NCBI GenBank assembly: GCA_943331195.2
Contig: CALQKQ020000294.1
Coordinates: forward strand, 1 to 5,064
Length of the DNA stretch: 5,064 bases
DNA from: Akkermansia muciniphila
Lineage (GTDB): Bacteria > Verrucomicrobiota > Verrucomicrobiia > Verrucomicrobiales > V1-33
Direction of reading: 5' to 3'
Below the pieces are notes generated by a model. It ran no database searches and was not told where the DNA came from. It saw nothing but the letters and a program-made list of their open reading frames with translations. Positions 1-4,916 of this stretch are shown here, in pieces. Positions within the stretch are counted from its first letter, which is position 1. Every line of letters begins with the position of its first letter. Both the position numbers and the translations under genes were made by a program.

Positions 1-300
1 AGAGCGCCTCCTCAAGCAAAGTTGGCGACGCCGGTCCAGCTCCAATGGATGAACCGCCCCCACCGCTGGATAGAGCGCCTTTCTCAGGGGGCCAAACTTT
101 CAACTCATCCGACTGATCCTCCGGTCGACCGCGCGCTGCGCTCTTGTGCTGAGGGTTGGCCTGGATCCGAAGGGCCTTGGTGACTGGCCAGATGGCGCGG
201 GGATGGCGGAGACCTCACCGACGGAACTGGAGCGCTCTTGGAAGGAGGAATCCATGGAGCCAGGAGGCGTTGGCCCCCCGCGCGGCGAGGCGGGAAAAGC
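1..300. other. GC-rich left edge with no assignable gene
   Basis: Several frames stay open over short distances, but none shows a family signature. On the + strand, open frames run in from the left edge to stops at 50-52, 114-116 and 181-183. Any of these could be the tail of a gene starting outside the window. On the - strand, one frame is open from about base 208 to the left edge and has reasonable amino-acid variety, but it has no ATG or GTG start. Its first TTG (complement of 101-103) lies 14 bases from a GGAGG-like sequence, which is too far for a normal ribosome site. The - strand 70-codon frame at 100-312 is Ser/Pro/Arg-rich and unconvincing. I therefore call no gene here. A 3'-terminal fragment of an upstream gene or a decayed gene is possible. 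Confidence 0.4.
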
Positions 301-412
301 CTTGTGCGGCAAAGCGGATTAACTATCTTCGTGTAGTCAGTTTAAGTTCGAGAAAAAGGCCTAAGGTTGGGCTGGTGAATTTGCTGCTAAAGAACGAAAT
401 GTGTCCTGCTCT

Positions 413-433
413 GGGCGGGGTAGTGGTGCGCCC
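413..433. repeat. Short GC hairpin in upstream spacer
   Basis: GGGCG (413-417) and CGCCC (429-433) form a 5-bp stem around an 11-base loop. There is no T run on either side. It could be an additional stem of a longer upstream RNA or be coincidental in GC-rich sequence. Confidence 0.25.
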
Positions 434-490
434 CAAAGGATTAAGAATTTGTGTAATGTAACTCAGTATCGAAGAGTGCGTGAGAAGTAA

Positions 491-512
491 GGGCCGACAT
501 TGCTGTCGGCCC
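491..512. repeat. Perfect 9-bp inverted repeat with 4-base loop
   Basis: GGGCCGACA (491-499) and TGTCGGCCC (504-512) are exact reverse complements separated by TTGC. The stem is GC-rich and should be very stable in RNA. It is not followed by a T run on the + strand (next bases CGGGTAGTAA), and on the - strand it would be followed by TTACTTCTCA, so it is not a typical intrinsic terminator in either direction. It lies inside the loop closed by the 465-481/546-562 stem, which fits a nested RNA fold better than a terminator. A palindromic protein-binding site is the alternative. Confidence 0.75.
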
Positions 513-554
513 CGGGTAGTAAAGTCACTCGTATTCTGCACTCAAACGTGCTCT

Positions 555-584
555 TCGACACTTGTGCAGCGAGCTGGTTATGAT
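555..584 (+). promoter_or_regulatory. Candidate sigma-70-type promoter for the Cas9-like gene
   Basis: A -35-like TCGACA (555-560; 5 of 6 matches to TTGACA) is followed after 18 bases by a -10-like TATGAT (579-584; 5 of 6 matches to TATAAT). Transcription would begin near 591 and leave a leader of about 37 bases before the ATG at 628. The -35 box lies within the 3' arm of the long-range stem of the candidate upstream RNA (546-562), so RNA and promoter share bases. A perfect TTGACA at 591-596 is a rival -35, but nothing like TATAAT lies at the right distance downstream of it. Confidence 0.4.
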
Positions 585-590
585 CTAGCC

Positions 591-622
591 TTGACATTGA
601 ACCCTGTAGGCTTTCCTGTCAA
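591..622 (+). promoter_or_regulatory. Inverted repeat in the leader of the Cas9-like gene
   Basis: TTGACA (591-596) and TGTCAA (617-622) are exact reverse complements 20 bases apart, ending five bases before the ATG. Inside them, TGT at 605-607 can pair with ACA at 594-596 in a competing small fold, helped by AGCC (587-590) and GGCT (609-612). The repeat could be a dyad for a repressor or a leader hairpin limiting ribosome access. No Shine-Dalgarno-like sequence is visible between it and the start codon. Confidence 0.3.
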
Positions 623-627
623 AGCAT

Positions 628-3600
628 ATGCAGGATTCTTTTGTCTACCCGATTAGTCAGGTAGATAAAGCTGCTGCGGCATGGAAACAACATGACTTTT
701 ACGCCAGTGCGGCGGTATTGGGAATTGATATTGGTCTGGAAGGTATCGGCATCTATTTGAGAAAGGGGCCTACCGAGCTGTGGGCCAAGACGGTTTTCAT
801 GGCGCTTCCTGAGTCCGAACCATTGTTTGACCGGCGCCAGAAGCGTTCTTGGCGGCGCTGCCGCAAAAACCGCGACATGCGGCTGCGCCGCCTGCAGCCA
901 CTCTTAGAAAGGCACGGCTTGCCCTGGCCTTCGGATGAGAGAATGGGCACTTGCGGCCAATCGGATCCCTTCATTCTGCGGTGGCGCGCGCTGCACCAAG
1001 GGCTGGGCGGGCCGGAAGCGCTGGCGATTTGCTTGCGGCACGCCGTGACCTACCGCGGCTACGACTATGCAGCGGCAGGGGACGCCTCTGACGGCCATTA
1101 CCCCTGGGGGGATTCGCCGCATGGAAAGCAGGCACTTCGTTGGCTGCGCACGGCCAGCCTTGATGAGGAAATGGCGGGCCACCTGCGCGGCTTGATAGCG
1201 ACGCTCGTCTGGAAGCAACCCGGAACGTTGAGCCAGGACGAGCAGGCGGCCTATGAACAGGAGTATTTCAGCCTCATTGAGGCCCGCTTAAAGTATTCGA
1301 AGGAGCACGATATTGGCCGCGTCCTCGCTGACCATGCGGGCAGCGCCAAGCACACCAACTTGCGCCAACGGGGCCGGGGGTGGAGTTTTCCCCGCAAGCA
1401 AGTGGAGGAACACATCCGCGCCATCCTGCAACATCCCAAAAATCGGAGCTACGTGCGGGATCCAGAGGGCCTCGAGGAAGCGCTCTTTTTCAAAGCGGTC
1501 ACCTCCGAGGAAAAAGTGCGCACCGTGTTTCATTATGGTCGCAAGACGCGGGCGGAAATGGAAATCCACTGGGAACAAAAGAAGAAAACCTGCCCGCACG
1601 TGAAGCCGCTCGGGCTTACCCTGAGCGATGCCGCAAGCAAATGCGCCACCCTGGAAGATTGGGCGGTGCGCCGCTGGTTGATTCTTGAGTTTCTCGCCAG
1701 GCGGCACCTCATGGTCGACCTGCCTCCCGCCACGGGCACCGTCCCTGGAGGCCCAAAGCCCCTCCCCCTCCGCTGCGCCCACCAGGTGACCAGCGCGCTG
1801 TTCGCGGAGCTTTTGGCGCTGGCGCAGCGCGACCATGAGGTCCGCCAACGAGCTGGTCCGGTCGAGGATCTGCTGAAGCGCGCGGAGGTGCGAAAGATGC
1901 TGCAAGCCGACGTTCGGACTGAGCCTGGGTGGAAAGCGGCGAAGCTTGCCCCCGGCACCAAGGCGACCGATCCCAATCGTTCCTACTTTAATCAGCTCTG
2001 GGAATGGCTTTGTCCCTCCCGCGCGCAGTGGAAAGCCCGGGCCCCGCTGTGCCGTGCCAGTGCCGAGGCCCTCTATGGTCATGCCACTGGGCTGCTGGGA
2101 AGCGAAGCGCTCGCGGCTGAGGATTTCTCATGGCAAGCGATCCATCAGCGCCTCGACTCCCTGGGATACGAGGATTGGAGGCGCGGCCCTCGATTTGAGG
2201 GGGTGAACTTCGCCCAGGTGGATAAACTATTTGGTCCCCTCCCGAGTCTACAAAAACAATATCAGAAAAACCAAGCGCGCGCGCTGAAGGGGCTGCCGAT
2301 CGAACCGATCGCTTGCGGCGGGCTCCTCGGACGCCTTTTCCGCGAGTGCCAGGCTGCGTTGGGCGACGGCTGTGGGGCCCCGGATTACTGTGTCTTTGAG
2401 GTGATTGGCCGTCCGCCGCGCCATCATCACCACATACGGGAACGCCTGCGCGACCAGATGGAGCGCTCGGCAAAACGCGAGGCCGCCTTTGCCCAAGCGG
2501 TCCTTGCGGACACTGGGGTCGCCTCGCGCCACCGCCGCATCGAACTACACCGCCAGCAGGCCGGCATCTGCCCATTTACTGGAATGGAGTTGGGGGAGCC
2601 TCTCGGCCAGGAATTGGAAATCAACCACCTCATTCCGCAATGTTTGGGAGGCCTTTCGATCGATGAAAATATGGTGCTGACCACCCGCTTCGTCGTGAGT
2701 GCTAAGGGAGAGCAAACCCCGTATGCCTATGCCATAGGCTGTGGCCTACACTGGGATGAGCTCCTCGACCGCAGCCGCAGCATGCGCTGGAATCCTCTGA
2801 AACGAGACCTGTTTGCCTGGGGCGCGTCCGGCCTCGCCGATGAGGAACTGGAGGCCTCCCTCCCCGACTTTAATCCCCCTCCCCGGGCCAGCCAGCTTGC
2901 CCAGCATCTCAAAGCTGCGGTGCAGCTTTGGATGGGCGTGAGCGACGATGCCGCCGAGTCGGCCCGCCGCATGGGAAACCCTTCGAGTTGGCAGTCCGCG
3001 CAGGCCCGCCGGACCTGGTTGCCGACTCCGCTTGGCGGGCCAGAACGAGCTCGCGAGCAAGGGGTGCACCACCTGCTCGCCGCCGCAGTGCTCGCGTATC
3101 TCCCGCCCAGTATGGGACTCAAGGCGGTCTCATGCGGGGGGATCTTTTATTCGGAAACCGTTCCGGTCGAGGTTCCGGACGCGTCGACGGGACGAACCAG
3201 GACCTTTCATCGCCCGCTGACTCGGGTGCTGCCGGGGCTCCTTCCCGAAGCGCGCTTGGCGCATTGGCGTCCCGCCGACGCTGACTATCCGGTCTGCCCC
3301 GTGCTGCCACTCTCCTCTTCGAGCAAATGGCAGTCGATCGGCGATGCCACCTTTTGGAAGCAAATCGATCGCCTCAAGCCGCATTTAGTGCAGCGGACGC
3401 CCCTTGATCCTACCAAGTTTGCCACGGCCGAGGAGGTGCTGGCCATTCTCCACCGCATGGCCCCCACCCAGGGCAAAGCCCGCGAGTATTGGCTAAACAA
3501 TCTGCCCTCGGCGGCGGAAGTAAGCGACTGGCTGAGCCGGGCGGGAGCGGCCTCGGCAGCGCCGGCTGCAGACGGTGCCTCGGGCGAGCTTGCCGCGCTG

Positions 3601-4302
3601 CGTTTGCGGGACGGCACGCCCATCAAACATGTTTGGAAATTCGATGCCAAGGGATCCCTCAAATCGCCGCTGGGCTGGTCTGGGCGACAGGAGTCGTCGG
3701 GGGCCATTGGGCAGTTGCGCCGCCTCGCGCAGGTGTTTGATCGCCTTGAGATTTGGCTAGGCTATGACCCCAAAAAGCAACGGTGGAGCTACCAGCGAAG
3801 GATCATCCCCCAGGCCTCGGCGCTGATCCATTTGCAACGGTTTGGCTTGGTCTGGAGCCGCGCCAGCCTGCCCAAGGCCCCGGCTTTTTTGCAACTCCCC
3901 CACGTGCCGGAGGAACTGTGGAAGACCCTGCGCCAAATCCTCTGTCCGCCGCTCCATCCCTTTTCCGTTAAGGTAGGGGCTTTTCGCCGGGGCGACGTTT
4001 TTAAACTGTGCTTGGGCAACGGCGGCCGCATCGCCCAGGGCGAAAAACCGTTCTGGAGCGGCTGGTTTTCCGTTGTTTCGCTCAATTCTAGCGGGGCGGT
4101 AGAATTCAAATTTCTGCAAAGCAACGGTGCCTCGGCGGCACCTCTAATCAGCCTCCCGCGAAGTAGCTTAACCCAAAAGCCCTTGGCTCCCGCAGTTTTG
4201 GCATCCATTCTCGGGCGGCCCAGTGCTGCCGCCAGAGCCGCGGAACTCGGCTTGTTAGCCCCATCAGCCAAGCTCCACCAGGCCCGCCCCCCAGAGGCCT
4301 GA
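628..4302 (+). CDS. cas9: Cas9 homologue with degenerate HNH and RuvC active sites (predicted nuclease-deficient)
   Basis: This 1224-residue protein has Cas9 architecture, nearest in motif style to type II-C. RuvC-I (about residues 28-45) has VLGIDIG with catalytic Asp34. An Arg-rich bridge helix follows at about 67-97. The start of the REC lobe includes DPFILRWRAL (113-122) and RGYDY (143-147). RuvC-II has VFEVIGR with Glu591. HNH spans about 640-705 and includes CPFTG (648-652). RuvC-III lies near 812-824. The C-terminal PAM-interacting-type region has DGTPIKHVW (995-1003) and RRGDVFKL (1120-1127), preceded by an Ala-rich linker (972-986). Aligned without gaps to the HNH core of Neisseria Cas9, the metal-ligand Asp is Asn666, His667 is kept and the catalytic Asn is Val690. 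In RuvC-III the HHxxD motif reads HHLLA, so the Asp is Ala818. Cleavage of either strand is therefore doubtful, while guided DNA binding may persist. ATG 628 is chosen because it leaves about 30 residues before RuvC-I, although no ribosome site is visible. No cas1, cas2 or array adjoins it. At 1224 residues it is far larger than IscB and has a full REC lobe. I am very sure of the family and fairly sure of the active-site losses. Confidence 0.93.
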   Translation: MQDSFVYPISQVDKAAAAWKQHDFYASAAVLGIDIGLEGIGIYLRKGPTELWAKTVFMALPESEPLFDRRQKRSWRRCRKNRDMRLRRLQPLLERHGLPWPSDERMGTCGQSDPFILRWRALHQGLGGPEALAICLRHAVTYRGYDYAAAGDASDGHYPWGDSPHGKQALRWLRTASLDEEMAGHLRGLIATLVWKQPGTLSQDEQAAYEQEYFSLIEARLKYSKEHDIGRVLADHAGSAKHTNLRQRGRGWSFPRKQVEEHIRAILQHPKNRSYVRDPEGLEEALFFKAVTSEEKVRTVFHYGRKTRAEMEIHWEQKKKTCPHVKPLGLTLSDAASKCATLEDWAVRRWLILEFLARRHLMVDLPPATGTVPGGPKPLPLRCAHQVTSALFAELLALAQRDHEVRQRAGPVEDLLKRAEVRKMLQADVRTEPGWKAAKLAPGTKATDPNRSYFNQLWEWLCPSRAQWKARAPLCRASAEALYGHATGLLGSEALAAEDFSWQAIHQRLDSLGYEDWRRGPRFEGVNFAQVDKLFGPLPSLQKQYQKNQARALKGLPIEPIACGGLLGRLFRECQAALGDGCGAPDYCVFEVIGRPPRHHHHIRERLRDQMERSAKREAAFAQAVLADTGVASRHRRIELHRQQAGICPFTGMELGEPLGQELEINHLIPQCLGGLSIDENMVLTTRFVVSAKGEQTPYAYAIGCGLHWDELLDRSRSMRWNPLKRDLFAWGASGLADEELEASLPDFNPPPRASQLAQHLKAAVQLWMGVSDDAAESARRMGNPSSWQSAQARRTWLPTPLGGPERAREQGVHHLLAAAVLAYLPPSMGLKAVSCGGIFYSETVPVEVPDASTGRTRTFHRPLTRVLPGLLPEARLAHWRPADADYPVCPVLPLSSSSKWQSIGDATFWKQIDRLKPHLVQRTPLDPTKFATAEEVLAILHRMAPTQGKAREYWLNNLPSAAEVSDWLSRAGAASAAPAADGASGELAALRLRDGTPIKHVWKFDAKGSLKSPLGWSGRQESSGAIGQLRRLAQVFDRLEIWLGYDPKKQRWSYQRRIIPQASALIHLQRFGLVWSRASLPKAPAFLQLPHVPEELWKTLRQILCPPLHPFSVKVGAFRRGDVFKLCLGNGGRIAQGEKPFWSGWFSVVSLNSSGAVEFKFLQSNGASAAPLISLPRSSLTQKPLAPAVLASILGRPSAAARAAELGLLAPSAKLHQARPPEA

Positions 4303-4308
4303 TCAGGC
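4297..4308. repeat. 12-bp perfect palindrome spanning the Cas9-like stop codon
   Basis: GCCTGATCAGGC is a perfect palindrome with the TGA stop (4300-4302) in its left half. Immediately after it, GCACT (4307-4311) can pair with AGTGC (4320-4324) around an 8-base loop, a mutually exclusive hairpin. It may be a transcript-end structure or coincidence. Confidence 0.35.
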
Positions 4309-4359
4309 ACTTCAGGCTCAGTGCGCTATATTTAGACAGGGGCGGCAAGGGCTGGCAGC

Positions 4360-4424
4360 CCGAGGGGGATGACCTTCACCCTCGGTGACGAAAAAGGCAC
4401 CCGAGAGTCCATTTTAATTTTTTT
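4360..4424 (+). terminator. Probable terminator region of the Cas9-like gene with two competing hairpins
   Basis: CCGAGGG (4360-4366) pairs perfectly with CCCTCGG (4379-4385) around a 12-base loop. The middle segment CTCGGTG (4381-4387) can instead pair with CACCCGAG (4398-4405), with one bulged C. This second hairpin is followed closely by a T-rich tract (4411-4424, including seven consecutive T), the layout of an intrinsic terminator about 100 bases after the stop codon. The first hairpin would block the second, an arrangement resembling an attenuator. Termination is the simpler explanation. Confidence 0.42.
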
Positions 4425-4530
4425 AATTCACATTTAACCATAAAGCGTCCCTATCGATATTCCTTAATTTAAAGAACCTTTCCATTTTTAAATCGGAAAC
4501 GGATCAAATTCGCCTAGGGGATGCGATTTA
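4410..4530. other. AT-rich intergenic stretch
   Basis: This stretch is strikingly A/T-rich compared with the GC-rich sequence on both sides, with several TTTAA/TTAAT runs. I see no reading frame, repeat array or IS end in it. It could carry promoter elements for a small transcript ending at the 4628-4664 hairpin, or simply be the T-tract side of the terminator and relaxed spacer. Confidence 0.5.
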
Positions 4531-4627
4531 GCTTGCCAAATAAAAGAGGAATCATAGGCTGCGCTTGGCTGCAGTTCGGCCAACAATACGTTTTGATCTT
4601 GCCCCCCCCGGGGTCTATCGCCAGGAC

Positions 4628-4673
4628 GCTGCCCGAGCCTCACTCTGAGTTAGGCTCGGGCAGCGCGGCTTTT
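4628..4673 (+). terminator. Strong 12-bp stem-loop, possible intrinsic terminator
   Basis: GCTGCCCGAGCC (4628-4639) and GGCTCGGGCAGC (4653-4664) are exact reverse complements around a 13-base loop. On the + strand the stem is followed by GCGGC and then only four T (4670-4673), so it is an imperfect terminator. On the - strand, the direction of thrH transcription, no T run follows. It may end a transcript from the left, act as an RNA end-protecting structure between the two convergent genes, or be one unit of a local repeat family, since its arm sequence recurs at 4763-4771 and 4817-4827. Confidence 0.42.
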
Positions 4674-4916
4674 CCGCTGGCTTCGCGTTTTTCTCATGGA
4701 ACGATGCGGTGAGGGCTTGGACTTCTGGACCGAGTCCTGCAAAGCTAAACCCGATCTGCGGCGGCTCGGGCCACGTCGATCGACAAGTCCGGGCGGGGTG
4801 GCGCGGTCCAGGTGCCCTGCCCGAGCCAGCGCCGTTTCGGCGCGGCGCGGCGCCTGGCTGCGGCGAAACGTTTCCCGCAACGAAGTCGTTCTCCCCGATC
4901 GCGCCAAGCCCTTGGT
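4674..4916. other. GC-rich non-coding spacer before the thrH end, with inverted repeats
   Basis: No convincing gene is seen here. GGCTCGGGC (4763-4771) and GCCCGAGCC (4819-4827) form a 9-bp inverted pair that repeats the arm sequence of the 4628-4664 hairpin. Further along, AGCCAGCGCCG (4824-4834) pairs with CGGCGCCTGGCT (4848-4859) with a single bulge, alternative to a tighter GCGCCG-TTT-CGGCGC hairpin (4829-4843). The last could stall or end - strand transcription of thrH, although no U tract follows. A 74-codon + strand frame at 4696-4920 is Arg-rich with no ribosome site and is not called. Confidence 0.45.
4824..4859. repeat. GC-rich imperfect hairpin downstream of thrH
   Basis: This 11-bp stem has one bulged base and lies 58 bases beyond the thrH stop codon on the thrH transcript. 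A nested 6-bp hairpin with a three-base loop (4829-4843) is an alternative fold. Its position suits a transcript-end structure for thrH, but the lack of a U run argues against a classic intrinsic terminator. Confidence 0.3.

Larger units (their letters stand above)
465..590 (+). ncRNA. Candidate structured RNA (tracrRNA/omegaRNA-like) upstream of the Cas9-like gene
   Basis: Seen: bases 465-481 can pair with 546-562 at 16 of 17 positions. This comprises eight consecutive Watson-Crick pairs (TCGAAGAG with CTCTTCGA), then two G-U wobbles and three more pairs on one side, and three pairs beyond a single A-C mismatch on the other. The stem encloses a perfect 9-bp hairpin at 491-512. A weaker hairpin lies at 576-580/586-590. 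A TATAAT-like hexamer (TGTAAT, 452-457) would place a transcript start near 464-465, exactly where the stem begins, but I see no good -35 partner. Known: tracrRNAs and omegaRNAs are encoded beside their nuclease genes and are built of such stems. Inferred: this is the RNA partner of the Cas9-like protein. The strand, ends and presence of any guide are unproven, and a leader structure or chance pairing remain possible. Confidence 0.33.
301..627. other. Upstream intergenic spacer of the Cas9-like gene
   Basis: This gene-free stretch of about 330 bases is visibly less GC-rich than the sequence before it and than the body of the downstream gene. It contains a small GC hairpin (GGGCG at 413-417 with CGCCC at 429-433), a nested structured element (465-562), a candidate promoter (555-584) and a leader inverted repeat (591-622). 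I see no CRISPR repeat-spacer pattern and no IS ends. A 101-codon frame (156-461) crosses into it but looks spurious. In type II CRISPR loci and in IscB loci, the space beside the nuclease gene commonly encodes the tracrRNA or omegaRNA, so this is the natural place for a guide-type RNA. Confidence 0.6.

Noticed and set aside
1..80. Direct repeat AGAGCGCCT at 1-9 and 72-80
   Set aside because: Only two 9-base copies, 71 bases apart, in GC-rich DNA, with no third copy or conserved flanks. This is not a CRISPR array or an IS end on this evidence.
100..312. 70-codon - strand frame with a faint resemblance to an IS630/Tc1 helix-turn-helix near its end
   Set aside because: The likeness covers only about 20 residues, the rest is low-complexity Ser/Pro/Arg, and no catalytic region or terminal repeats are present.
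156..461. 101-codon + strand frame upstream of the Cas9-like gene
   Set aside because: The first half is Arg/Trp-rich, there is no convincing ribosome site or family signature, and it runs through the hairpin at 413-433. It is more likely chance than a small cas gene or anti-CRISPR.
1288..2082. 264-codon - strand frame, and similar long antisense frames inside the Cas9-like gene
   Set aside because: These are shadows of the GC-rich coding strand with no domain signature; the + strand frame has clear Cas9 motifs throughout.
2422..2433. Four consecutive histidines after RuvC-II (residues 599-602) as a metal site or artificial tag
   Set aside because: They are internal, lie in the linker between RuvC-II and HNH, and use mixed CAT/CAC codons. 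Probably a natural run with no specific meaning.
2938..2970. Acidic stretch VSDDAAES as a possible RuvC-III motif, which would rescue the missing Asp
   Set aside because: It lacks the HH pair and the hydrophobic beta context, and it lies upstream of the region matching the pre-RuvC-III segment of Cas9. The HHLLAAAVLA site at 3067-3096 is the better match.
628..4302. IscB- or TnpB-type nuclease instead of Cas9
   Set aside because: IscB and TnpB proteins are about 400-500 residues and lack a large REC lobe. This protein has a full REC region, Cas9-style RGY motif, bridge helix and C-terminal PAM-interacting-type region.
4602..4613. C8G4 homopolymer junction as a phase-variation tract
   Set aside because: It is not within or just upstream of any supportable gene; it is more likely a simple or error-prone run.
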